A stretch of DNA of 64,000 nt from NCBI RefSeq assembly GCF_038023995.1, contig NZ_CP150660.1, positions 1,424,501 to 1,488,500 on the forward strand, read 5' to 3'. Below the pieces are notes generated by a model. It ran no database searches. It saw nothing but the letters and a program-made list of their open reading frames with translations, and had not been told where the DNA came from. Each line of letters begins with the position of its first letter. The first letter of the stretch is position 1. The position numbers were made by a program, and so were the translations under genes. This stretch comes from Polaribacter atrinae. GTDB taxonomy: Bacteria; Bacteroidota; Bacteroidia; Flavobacteriales; Flavobacteriaceae. Of this stretch, positions 18,353 to 27,400 are shown in pieces.

Positions 18353-19651
18353 TTAAAAACTAATTGCTGCTTCTAAGATTACTCCATTAAATTTACCTTC
18401 GTTTAAAGTGCTTGTTGCTCCAAAACCTTCATATTTTTGATTCACATATTCCATTTTCATTAAAATATTGTTTGTCATAAACCAACCAGCAACTAATTGA
18501 GATCTTTTAATTGCAATATCTCCATGTGTCATGTCTTCTGAATCTACAGCATTATAACGGCCACCAATATACAAATTTTCGTTTTTTCCAAATCTATAAA
18601 TAAGTTCTGCAGCAAGTTGATTTGCTGTTCTGTCTTCTAATTCTGCTGTTGCTTTCCCAGAAGCTGTTTCTATAGTTCCAAAGAATTCTAATCCTTTATA
18701 TTTTATAAATGGATTGAACATAATTGCAGAAATACTATTTTTTAAATTTGGGTTATATCTACCAGATCTAAAGTCGTCTCCAGCTGCATCTGCAGCAATC
18801 ATTACACCATAATATCTAGAACCTGCTCTATCCGCAGCATATAAATAAGAATTTGGTACATACCCTGTGTTATAAATAGATCCTGTAATTCTTACTCTTA
18901 AATCTGAATTGATTTGTTTATCATATCCTAATTTTGCTAAGAAAGAAGCACCTCCAGAACTCCCTTCCTCATATATCCCAGGGCTTAACTCTTCTTCTGA
19001 TTTATCTACAGATTGATTTAGTTTACCATTGGTAATACCTAACATTCCTATAAAACCATTCTTTTGAACAAGTACCTCTGCTCCTACTTCTGTTGTATAA
19101 GAATCCATAATTAAATTTCCAACAAATGGGTTGTGCATCGTTTGTGCATTATCACTTCTTCTAAAGTGAGCATCACCATAATTGTTTTCCATATGACCTA
19201 TTTTTATAGTAGTATAGTTCATAAAGTCTTCCATGAAACCTTCTTTAATGAAATCTAATTTATCTATTTGAAAATACCCTCCTTTTACATAAGTTTCATG
19301 ATGATGACGAGATGATAAAAAAGTACGTAAGTGCATTCTAACTCCATCATATAAAGCAACATCTATATCTAAATTTGCAGTTGCCAAATTAAAGTTAGAC
19401 CCAATTGGTTGTAATCTTACGCTTTCTGAGTTTTCATGACTTATTCCTTGAAACTGAAGCGTAGAAGCTCCTCCAAATCGAACCTTTAAGCCATCAAAAC
19501 CAGACTCTGTAGTTTTTGGTGCTTCAAATACATTTACACCTCTTTTATCTGTGTATCTATAATTATCTAAATCTCTATTACTCTGAGCTGAAACTCCTAT
19601 ACTTCCTAAAATTAAAGCTGTTGCTAACGTTTTTTGAAAAATTTTTCTCAT
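18353..19651 (-). CDS. Outer-membrane porin-like beta-barrel protein
   Basis: 432 residues with a signal peptide (cleavage after VSA in GSIGVSAQSN). The mature protein has the strand-turn composition of a phosphate/carbohydrate-selective porin-type barrel and ends in a C-terminal strand, NGVILEAAISF, with terminal Phe, the usual barrel-assembly signal. Preceded by a YceI gene on the same strand, 39 bases apart; that spacer contains a TTTGAA hexamer tract. Substrate unknown. Typical flavobacterial annotation is 'hypothetical protein' or porin. Confidence 0.75.
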   Translation of the reverse strand: MRKIFQKTLATALILGSIGVSAQSNRDLDNYRYTDKRGVNVFEAPKTTESGFDGLKVRFGGASTLQFQGISHENSESVRLQPIGSNFNLATANLDIDVALYDGVRMHLRTFLSSRHHHETYVKGGYFQIDKLDFIKEGFMEDFMNYTTIKIGHMENNYGDAHFRRSDNAQTMHNPFVGNLIMDSYTTEVGAEVLVQKNGFIGMLGITNGKLNQSVDKSEEELSPGIYEEGSSGGASFLAKLGYDKQINSDLRVRITGSIYNTGYVPNSYLYAADRAGSRYYGVMIAADAAGDDFRSGRYNPNLKNSISAIMFNPFIKYKGLEFFGTIETASGKATAELEDRTANQLAAELIYRFGKNENLYIGGRYNAVDSEDMTHGDIAIKRSQLVAGWFMTNNILMKMEYVNQKYEGFGATSTLNEGKFNGVILEAAISF

Positions 19652-19655
19652 TACT

Positions 19656-19692
19656 TTTGAATTTGAATTGAATTTGAATTTGAATTTGAATT
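19656..19692. repeat. TTTGAA hexamer tandem repeat before the porin start
   Basis: Six units of TTTGAA (TTCAAA on the coding strand), one shortened to TTGAA, fill nearly the whole spacer from the YceI stop to four bases before the porin ATG. A tract of this kind can change length by slippage and move the leader spacing. Confidence 0.85.
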
Positions 19693-20275
19693 ATTTTAAA
19701 ATTGTATTGAATTTGATTGTTACCTCATCACCTGTTTTAATAGTACCTAGTAATGCTGTAGGAGGAGAAACTTTGTAATCCGTCATTTTTAGTGATTTTT
19801 CTCCTACAAGTTTTACTGTTCCTTCATTAATATTTAAATTAAAATCTAATGAAATTCTTTTAGTAACTCCTGCTATCTTTAAATCTCCCTTTGTTTTTAC
19901 TTTGAAATTTCCATCTTTTAAATCTGTAATTTCTTCTGTACTTACAAGTTGAAATTCAATCGTTTTATATTTTTTGGTATCTAAAGCTTTATAAGTGTTT
20001 TTATCCATTCCGTTTTTTCCACTTTTTAAACTTTCTACTTCAACTGTAAAATTTAGTTTTTTAATTTGAAGTTCATTTGCAGTTTCTAAAGAGATAACTC
20101 CAGATTGGTTTTCTGTTTCAATTTCCCAATCATGAATATTTGAAGTCCCATAAACTAATAATGAAGAATTTTGAGTATTTACTGAAAACTCTTGAGCATT
20201 AAGCTTAATTGATGTACATAAAAACATAGCAAACATTCCTAAAATCACTACGTTTAATCTTTTCTGATAAATCAT
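19691..20275 (-). CDS. YceI-family protein 2
   Basis: 194 residues with signal peptide (cleavage near LNAQEF) and the canonical YceI signature GTSNIHDWEIE, followed by KNTYKALDTKKYKTIEF and the C-terminal GTIKTGDEVTIKFN strand. A periplasmic lipocalin-like carrier of hydrophobic ligands in the family's known members. First gene of the YceI-porin transcript, with a consensus promoter 27 bases upstream. Copresence with the porin suggests a shared envelope role; not proven. Confidence 0.92.
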   Translation of the reverse strand: MIYQKRLNVVILGMFAMFLCTSIKLNAQEFSVNTQNSSLLVYGTSNIHDWEIETENQSGVISLETANELQIKKLNFTVEVESLKSGKNGMDKNTYKALDTKKYKTIEFQLVSTEEITDLKDGNFKVKTKGDLKIAGVTKRISLDFNLNINEGTVKLVGEKSLKMTDYKVSPPTALLGTIKTGDEVTIKFNTILK

Positions 20276-20301
20276 ATTTCTATCGTTTTTTAATTATAAT
20301 G

Positions 20302-20309
20302 CAAATATA
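20302..20309 (-). promoter_or_regulatory. -7 element of the YceI-porin operon
   Basis: TATATTTG on the minus strand, an exact consensus match, giving a leader of about 20 bases before the start at 20275. Confidence 0.6.
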
Positions 20310-20360
20310 TTTTATTAAAGAAGCTCTATATATGAGGAATATCATCCTTGTAAAAAACAG

Positions 20361-20396
20361 AAGAGAGGCTACATAAATGTAGCCTCTCTTTTTTAA
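20361..20396. terminator. Terminator downstream of trxB
   Basis: AAGAGAGGCTAC-type 12-bp stem (20361-20372 with 20379-20390) around a short loop, with T6 after it on the plus strand and a T-rich stretch on the minus strand. Separates trxB from the YceI-porin promoter. Confidence 0.8.
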
Positions 20397-20425
20397 AAAA
20401 TTGTATTTCCTATTGTAAATGTACT

Positions 20426-21373
20426 TTATTCTAATGCACCTAAATAACGTTCTGCATCTAAAGCCGCCATACAACCTGTACCTGCAGCTGTAACTGCTTG
20501 TCTGTATTCTTTATCCTGAATATCACCAGCAGCAAATACTCCTGGTAAATTTGTTTTTGTAGATTTCCCTTTGGTAATCAAATACCCTGTTTCATCCATA
20601 TCTAAAACACCTTTAAATAAGTCTGAATTTGGTTTATGACCAATTGCAATAAAAACTCCAGTAACTGCAATATCCGTAGTTTCTTTTGTTTGATTGTTAA
20701 TTGCTCTTACACCTTCTACCACATTAGATCCTAAAACCTCATCTATCTCAGTATTGTATAAAACTTCAATATTTTTAGTTTTATTAACCCTATGTTGCAT
20801 CGCTTTAGAAGCTCTCATAAAATCTTTACGAACTAAAATAGTAACCTTACTACAAATATTTGATAAATATGTAGCTTCTTCTGCAGCAGTATCTCCTGCA
20901 CCAACCACAACAACATCTTGTCCTTTATAGAAAAATCCATCACAAGTTGCACAAGCTGAAACTCCACCACCAATTAAACGCTGCTCACTTTCTATCCCTA
21001 AATATTTTGCAGTAGCTCCTGTAGAAATAATAATTGTTTCTGCTTCAATATGTTTGGTTTCATCTACAATAACTTTATGAATTCCACCAACTTTATCACT
21101 TAAATCTACCTTTGTAACCAATCCAAAACGAACCTCTGTACCAAAACGCTCTGCTTGCTTTTTAAGGTCTTCCATCATTGCGGTACCATCTGTTCCTTCT
21201 GCATATCCAGGAAAATTATCAACTTCAGTTGTAGTTGTTAATTGACCTCCCATTTGCATTCCTGTATACATTACAGGTTTCATGTCTGCTCTGGCTGCAT
21301 AAATTGCGGCTGTATATCCGGCAGGACCAGAACCAATAATTAAACATTTTATTTTTTCTATTGTATCTGACAT
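20426..21373 (-). CDS. trxB: Thioredoxin-disulfide reductase
   Basis: 315-residue FAD/NADPH enzyme that reduces thioredoxin. FAD-binding GSGPAGYTAAIYAAR starts at residue 15; the redox-active pair is Cys141/Cys144 in CATCDG; the NADPH motif is GAGDTAAEEA; the C-terminal FAD motif is GVFAAGDIQD. Standard low-molecular-weight type and length. Monocistronic, with a consensus -7 element at 21399-21406 and a terminator after it. Confidence 0.98.
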   Translation of the reverse strand: MSDTIEKIKCLIIGSGPAGYTAAIYAARADMKPVMYTGMQMGGQLTTTTEVDNFPGYAEGTDGTAMMEDLKKQAERFGTEVRFGLVTKVDLSDKVGGIHKVIVDETKHIEAETIIISTGATAKYLGIESEQRLIGGGVSACATCDGFFYKGQDVVVVGAGDTAAEEATYLSNICSKVTILVRKDFMRASKAMQHRVNKTKNIEVLYNTEIDEVLGSNVVEGVRAINNQTKETTDIAVTGVFIAIGHKPNSDLFKGVLDMDETGYLITKGKSTKTNLPGVFAAGDIQDKEYRQAVTAAGTGCMAALDAERYLGALE

Positions 21374-21398
21374 TTTAAATTTCTTTGATTATGGATAA

Positions 21399-21406
21399 CA
21401 AAAATA
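21399..21406 (-). promoter_or_regulatory. Putative -7 element of trxB
   Basis: TATTTTTG on the minus strand matches TAnnTTTG, about 26 bases before the ATG. Confidence 0.45.
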
Positions 21407-21481
21407 TTCATTTTTATTCCTTTAGACCACTATTGTTTATAAGTTTTAACAATGGAAAAATAGGTTTATAACATTGAAATA

Positions 21482-22564
21482 TTATTTTGGAAGTAATTTA
21501 ATAATCCCTAAATTTTCTACACCAACATATATAAAACCATCTAAACCTTGTTCTATAGAGCGAACTCTCCCAATATCTTTTAGCATTTTTACTTCTTTAA
21601 AAACTTTATTTCCTTTTAAAACACATCTGGTTAAATATTGAAACTTTAAAGAGCCTATTAATAAATTACTTTTCCAATTACCATATTTATCACTGTTTAT
21701 AAAAGCCATACCACTTGGCGCAATAGAGGGTGTCCAATAATAAATTGGGTTCTCCATATTAGGTAAACTAGTGTTATCTGTAAATTTAGTCCCACTATAA
21801 TTAACACCATAACTTACTTTTGGCCAACCGTAATTCTTACCTTTCTTAATAATATTTATTTCATCACCTCCTTTTGGACCATGTTCATGAGACCAAATTT
21901 CTTTTGTTAAAGGGTTTATTTCCATCCCTTGCGGATTTCTATGCCCATAGCTATAAACGGCTTTTTTGGCATTACTAATATTTATAAAAGGATTGTTTTT
22001 CGGGATAGTACCATCATCATTTAATCGGTATATTTTACCGCCATCTTTTGTAAGATCTTGCGGATACTCGTCTCTATTACCTCTATCTCCCACACTAAAA
22101 TACACATGGTTTTCTTCATCAAAAGTTATTCTAGAGCCAAAATGTTGTCCTTTAGTAGAATTAGGACTCGCTTTATACAAGACTTGTTGATCTATTAATT
22201 GATTGTTTTTTAATTTTGCTCTCATTAAAGTTGTATTCCCTCCACTCCCTTTTCCTTCGGATGAAGCATAGGTAAAATAAATCCAATTATTTTTTTGATA
22301 ATTAGGATGCAACTCAATATCTAGAAATCCTCCCTGACCTCTATGGTAAATTTTTGGGACACCTTGCACCTCTCTTTTCACACCATTTTTAAAATGAATT
22401 AACTTTCCTTCTTTTTCTGTAATTAATAAAGCATTGTCTGGTAAAAAAGTAAAACCCCACGGATTTGTTAAATCTGGCACAATTAACTCATACTCTTTAC
22501 TTTGAGAAAACCCAAATACAATAAAACTAAAATAGACGAAAATGATATAAAAAGATTGCTTCAT
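21482..22564 (-). CDS. PQQ-dependent sugar dehydrogenase (soluble GDH/YliI-like)
   Basis: 360 residues. Signal peptide ends near FGFSQS, so exported. The beta-propeller glucose/sorbosone dehydrogenase signatures are NPWGFTFLPD, FGSRITFDEE, GHRNPQGMEINP and WSHEHGPKGGDEIN, including the conserved His-Gly pair used for PQQ/sugar binding in the family. Relatives oxidise aldose sugars using PQQ. The native substrate is unknown, and many such bacterial proteins are not proven glucose dehydrogenases. Divergent from tRNA-Pro. Confidence 0.9.
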   Translation of the reverse strand: MKQSFYIIFVYFSFIVFGFSQSKEYELIVPDLTNPWGFTFLPDNALLITEKEGKLIHFKNGVKREVQGVPKIYHRGQGGFLDIELHPNYQKNNWIYFTYASSEGKGSGGNTTLMRAKLKNNQLIDQQVLYKASPNSTKGQHFGSRITFDEENHVYFSVGDRGNRDEYPQDLTKDGGKIYRLNDDGTIPKNNPFINISNAKKAVYSYGHRNPQGMEINPLTKEIWSHEHGPKGGDEINIIKKGKNYGWPKVSYGVNYSGTKFTDNTSLPNMENPIYYWTPSIAPSGMAFINSDKYGNWKSNLLIGSLKFQYLTRCVLKGNKVFKEVKMLKDIGRVRSIEQGLDGFIYVGVENLGIIKLLPK

Positions 22565-22612
22565 TTTTTTAAAAATAAAATTAAAATTTCAATAAATATA
22601 TAAATATTATTC

Positions 22613-22620
22613 TATATTTG
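22613..22620 (+). promoter_or_regulatory. -7 element of tRNA-Pro
   Basis: TATATTTG, an exact consensus match, 26 bases before the mature tRNA 5' end. Confidence 0.6.
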
Positions 22621-22646
22621 CAGTCGCAAATTGATTTATCAATTTT

Positions 22647-22721
22647 CGGGGTGTAGCGTAGCCCGGTCATCGCGCCTCGTTTGGGACGAGGAGGTCGCAG
22701 GTTCGAATCCTGCCACCCCGA
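22647..22721 (+). tRNA. tRNA-Pro (anticodon TGG)
   Basis: A full cloverleaf can be drawn: acceptor CGGGGTG/CACCCCG, anticodon stem CCTCG/CGAGG with loop TTTGGGA (anticodon TGG), T arm GCAGGTTCGAATCCTGC, discriminator A. Length 75; CCA is not encoded. It is followed about 220 bases later by a tyrosine recombinase gene, so its 3' end is a candidate integration site. Confidence 0.97.
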
Positions 22722-22745
22722 CTTAAATTAATACCAATAGAAACT

Positions 22746-22779
22746 AAAACCTTGTAAATCATATGATTTATAAGGTTTT
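22746..22779 (+). terminator. Terminator after tRNA-Pro
   Basis: A near-perfect 34-base palindrome (AAAACCTTGTAAATCAT with its complement, one G-T pair) directly after the tRNA. Confidence 0.6.
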
Positions 22780-22824
22780 GTGGTTTTTAAGCTATCATAA
22801 GAATTGAATCAATATGGTTTAATT

Positions 22825-22884
22825 CGGTTCACAATGCGGTTCACAATGCGGTTCACACATTTAAAATTGTAAAAGTGTGAACCG
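22825..22884. repeat. Iterated and inverted 12-mers upstream of the integrase
   Basis: CGGTTCACAATG occurs twice in tandem (22825-22836, 22837-22848), followed by a third partial copy CGGTTCACACAT (22849-22860). An inverted copy GTGTGAACCG is at 22875-22884, so the last unit can also form a hairpin. Position between tRNA 3' end and integrase start suits arm-type recombinase or excisionase sites; this is inference. Confidence 0.6.
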
Positions 22885-22963
22885 TATAAAAACTTAAAAA
22901 CCTGTAATTGAAATAGTTGATTTGACTTTCGTCTAAATAATGTTTAATTTAAAGACGACAACT

Positions 22964-24268
22964 ATGAAAACACAAACCAATTTCAACCTATTATTCTGGG
23001 TTAATGCTTCACGTGCTAAAAACAATTTAGTTTCAGTTTATGCTAGAATAACAGTAAATGACAAAAGAGCTAACATTAGTTTAAAAAGAAAAGTAGCAGT
23101 TTCTGAGTGGAATTCTAACAAGGGAAGAACTAGGGGAACTAAACAAGAATCACGGTTATTGAATCGTTATTTAGACAATGTAAAAAATAGAATTTATGAA
23201 GCCCATCAAGAATTAGTTAAAGAAAAAGCTTTCATTTGTTCACAAAGCATCAAAGCTCGTTTTTTGGGAGAGGATAATGAAGAGTACTCATTATTAACAT
23301 TAGTTGATTATCACAACACTCAAATGAGTGAGTCATTAACTTATGGCACATTAAAAAACTATTTTACAACTCAAAAATATATCAAGTTATTTTTAACCAA
23401 GAAAAGAAAAATTCAAGATATCTATTTAACACAATTAACTTATCGATTTATAGTTGACTTTGAAAAGTTCTTACGTTCTTATGTTCCAGAAGACCATCAA
23501 AAACAAATGGAAAATAACACGGTTATGAAACATATTCAAAGGCTGCGTAAAATGGTAACATTAGCTTATAAAATGGAATGGATTGACAAAGATCCTTTCA
23601 TAAAATTCAAGCCTACTTATATTAAAAATGAACGCGAATTTTTAAGAGAAGATGAATTACAAGACATTATAGAAAAAGAATTTAGCATAAAAAGGTTAAC
23701 CCTGGTTAAAGATTTGTTTATTTTTAGTTGTTATACTGGCTTGTCATATATTGATGTTATGCAATTAAATGAAGATAATATTGCTTTAGGAATAGATGGT
23801 GGCAGATGGATTATAACGAATAGACAAAAAACACATAATAAAGTAAAAATACCACTACTCCCTATTGCCGAAGAATTATTAATTAAATACAAAGATCATA
23901 TTAAAACAAAGAAAACGAAAACACTTTTTCCAAACATTTCAAATCAAAAACTAAATTCTTACTTGAAAGAAATTGCTGATTTATGTGGAATAAAAAAGAA
24001 TCTTACATTTCATATCGCTAGACATACTTTTGCAACAACTATTACATTAAGCAATGGAGTGCCTATTGAAACGGTTTCAAAATTATTAGGTCATACTAAA
24101 ATTGCAACAACACAAATTTATGCAAAAGTTATTGAGAGAAAGGTTAGTGAAGATATGGCTCTATTAAAAAATGTAATATCGAAAAAAGAAACACAAAAAA
24201 AACATCAAATATTATTAAAGGAATTTACTAATATCTACAACTTAGGTTTATGTAAGTTAAAAAGTTAA
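22964..24268 (+). CDS. Tyrosine recombinase (integrase), Bacteroidota type
   Basis: An arm/SAM-like N-terminal DNA-binding region (about residues 10-220) precedes a C-terminal catalytic domain. Counting from an alternative ATG at 22940, catalytic residues are His358 and Arg361 (HIARHTFA), His385 (LLGHTK) and Tyr394 (QIYAKV). The position where most family members have the first Arg reads TGLSYIDV, with Ser269, as in the CTnDOT integrase, which also has Ser there. I chose the second ATG because the family usually begins MKTxxxFNLLFW; 22940 is possible. Lies just after tRNA-Pro and directly upstream of the galactan locus. Confidence 0.92.
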   Translation: MKTQTNFNLLFWVNASRAKNNLVSVYARITVNDKRANISLKRKVAVSEWNSNKGRTRGTKQESRLLNRYLDNVKNRIYEAHQELVKEKAFICSQSIKARFLGEDNEEYSLLTLVDYHNTQMSESLTYGTLKNYFTTQKYIKLFLTKKRKIQDIYLTQLTYRFIVDFEKFLRSYVPEDHQKQMENNTVMKHIQRLRKMVTLAYKMEWIDKDPFIKFKPTYIKNEREFLREDELQDIIEKEFSIKRLTLVKDLFIFSCYTGLSYIDVMQLNEDNIALGIDGGRWIITNRQKTHNKVKIPLLPIAEELLIKYKDHIKTKKTKTLFPNISNQKLNSYLKEIADLCGIKKNLTFHIARHTFATTITLSNGVPIETVSKLLGHTKIATTQIYAKVIERKVSEDMALLKNVISKKETQKKHQILLKEFTNIYNLGLCKLKS

Positions 24269-24433
24269 TGGGTGTAAATTTTGTAAAGTTATGCTAAATT
24301 GTAGAAGAAGAATAAGTAATTAGTACTAGAAACTTAAAATATTCAGAACTTAACCCACAAATTTCACTAAATTGTCTACCACATAAAACTTAATAATAAT
24401 TAGATTTAGATAGTTTTTACCCATTAATTATTT

Positions 24434-27400
24434 TTGAAAAAAAAATCTAATAATACCATTTTGAAAAATCGTAAAATATTTTTATCCCTATTTTTAATCA
24501 CTACTTTTTTTTATAAGATATGTGGTCAAACACAGCCAATATTTCAAAAAATTGATGAAGCTCAAGGTTTATCAAGTTCAAGAATTACAGGAATTATAAA
24601 AGAAAGTAATGGTTTTATTTGGATTAGCACTCAAAATGGTTTAAACAGGTTTGATGGATTTAGCGTAAAAATATACAACAAGCAAAATAGCAATATAGAA
24701 TCGAACGATATTTCAAGTCTGTATTTAGACAGCAAAAATAGAATTTGGCTAACAACTTATGGAAGTGGGTTAAATTTATATGATAAAAAAAATGATAAAT
24801 TCATTTCTTTTAAAAATTCTTTACGAGATGATTCTTCTGTTATTTCTAACAGAGTTAATACTATTATTGAAGACACCAAAGGTCATTTTTGGATTGGCAC
24901 AGAAAAAGGATTGTGTTTATTTGATTATGATTTAAAAAAGTTTGTGAGTTATGCACATCCACAGAAAAAACAATTAAATATTACTAGTATTTATCAAGAC
25001 AAAAAAGGAAACTTATGGTTAGGCACTTTTGCAAATGGTTTATTACTTTTTAACACAAAAGACAACGAATTTAAAACATTAAACAACGAAACTGAACAAA
25101 TTACCAGTGCAATTAATGTAATTACAGAATTAAATCCTGATGCCATTTTGTTAGGAACTAAAGGTAGTGGTTTATTAACCGTCGATTTAAAAACCCAAAA
25201 AGTAGCTGACTTTTTTTACAATAATTTAGCTTTAAGCAATAAGGTTAAAATTATAAGATCTTTAAAAAAAGACAATAAAAATAATTTGTGGATTGGTACA
25301 GATGGCTATGGTTTGTTTGAATTACAATATCCAAATAGCAAAGAACCTATTGTTAAAAACTACATGTTCAATTCACAATTATCATCATCTTTAGCTGGTA
25401 ATGCTATATATGTAATTTCCGATGACGGTGATTCTAATATATGGATTGGTACTGCTTGGAATGGAATTAGTGTTTTAGATAAAAAAAATCAAACAGAGAT
25501 TATGGTTAGCGACTTTGTTGGTTTAAACCCAAATCCAGTTTTATCTATTTTTCAAAATGACACTAAAATATTCCTAGGTTTAGATGGTAATGGCTTAAAT
25601 GTGTATAATAAAAAGACTAAAAAAATTCAACTTTATGATAAAGACAAAATCAAAGCCAAATACATCCAGAAGATAATTCAAACAAAAGACAACAACATCT
25701 GGATAGGTACTTTTGATAATGGTCTTATTAAATTTAATGAAAAAAGTGAAAAAGTAATAAAATATACCAATCATTTTAACGACAATCAATCATTGAGTTT
25801 TGATGATGTAAGAGATATTATAGAAGATGAAAAAAATAATTTATGGATTGCAACTTGGGGTGGTGGTTTAAATTATTTGGATGTAACTAATGGTAAATTT
25901 TCAAGGTTTAAATTACCAAATAACAATATTGTATCGATCTTAAAAGACAAAAATAAAATTTGGGTTGCATCTTTTGGTGGTGGTTTAAATCTTTTTGATA
26001 GTACTACAAAAAATATTAAAACTTTCAGTTATAAAGAGCTAGACTCAACAACTATAAGTAGCAATAATCTATTTTCTATCTTAAAAGATACTAAAGGATA
26101 TTTGTGGATAGGGACTTCTGGTGAAGGTGTTAACAGAATGAACCTCAAAACAAATAAAGTAGAACGATTTCAAAATTTAGAAAACATAAAGTATAGAACC
26201 ATTACCTCTATCATAGAAGATAATGAAAGTAATATTTGGTTTGGTACTAAAAAAGGAATTATTAAGTACAGTTATTTCACCAATACTTTTACTACTTATA
26301 ATAATCTATCGGGTGATTTTCATATTAATTCTACTTTTAAAGATCAAGTAGGGTTTCTTTATTTTGGTGGAATTAATGGAGTTTTAAAGTTCGATCCAAA
26401 AGCAGTAACAAATACTGATTTACAACCAAAAGTTAGCATCAGAAATTTTAAAATTTTTAACAAAGAAGCCACTATTGGAGATAAAGGAATTTTAGATAGA
26501 AATATTGTAATGACTAAAGAAATTACCTTAGAGCACTTCCAAAATGTTATTACTTTCGAATTTTCTGCTTTAAAATTTCCAACCGCTAAAAATTGTGAAT
26601 ATGCTATTAAAATGGAAAATTTTGATACAGATTGGAGAGCTATTGGTAAAGACAGGACTGCTACTTACACTAATTTATCTCCAGGAGATTATATTTTTAA
26701 AGTAAAAAGTAAGGAAGTTAGCGCAAACTGGGGAGACAGTTTTACATCACTCCAAATAACAATTCAAAAACCATATTGGTTAACTTGGTGGGCATTTACG
26801 CTATACTTTTTGCTGTTTTTAATTTTTATATATTTCATAAGAAAATACATTATCGCTTGGGGAAAACTAAAATCTAGCTTAGAGTTAGAAAAATTAACTC
26901 ATGAAAAAGATAACGAACTCTATAATGCAAAACAGCAATTTTTCACTAATATATCGCATGAAATAAGAACACCAGTTACTTTAATATTAAGTTCTATCAA
27001 TCGATTATTTGACAACGATAAAACTAAAGACAACAAGCAAATTAAAGCAGCTCATACTATTAGTAGAAATAGTAATTTACTTTTAAGATTGGTTAACGAG
27101 CTTTTAGATGTTAGAAAATTAGAAACTAACGATATTGCTTTAAATGTCTCTAAAGGTGAATTTGTTGGTTTCGCAAAAGAAATTTATTTGTCTTTTTCAG
27201 ACATTGCTTCCGATAGAAATATTAAGTATCGTTTTAAAACAGATGAAAGTACTATTTATTTGTGGTTTGATAATAACCAGTTAGAAAAAGTCATTTTTAA
27301 TTTACTATCTAATGCTTTTAAATTTACAAATGATAATGGAGAAATAGATTTTAACATAGAAACCAATGATAAGGAGGTAATATTTATCGTAAAAGATACA

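Noticed and set aside
20280..20474. 64-residue frame spanning the trxB terminator
   Set aside because: Includes both a strong hairpin and the YceI promoter, and overlaps the trxB 3' end.
22825..22884. Possible CRISPR array
   Set aside because: Repeats are only 12 bases, adjacent without spacers, and limited to three units; no cas genes present.
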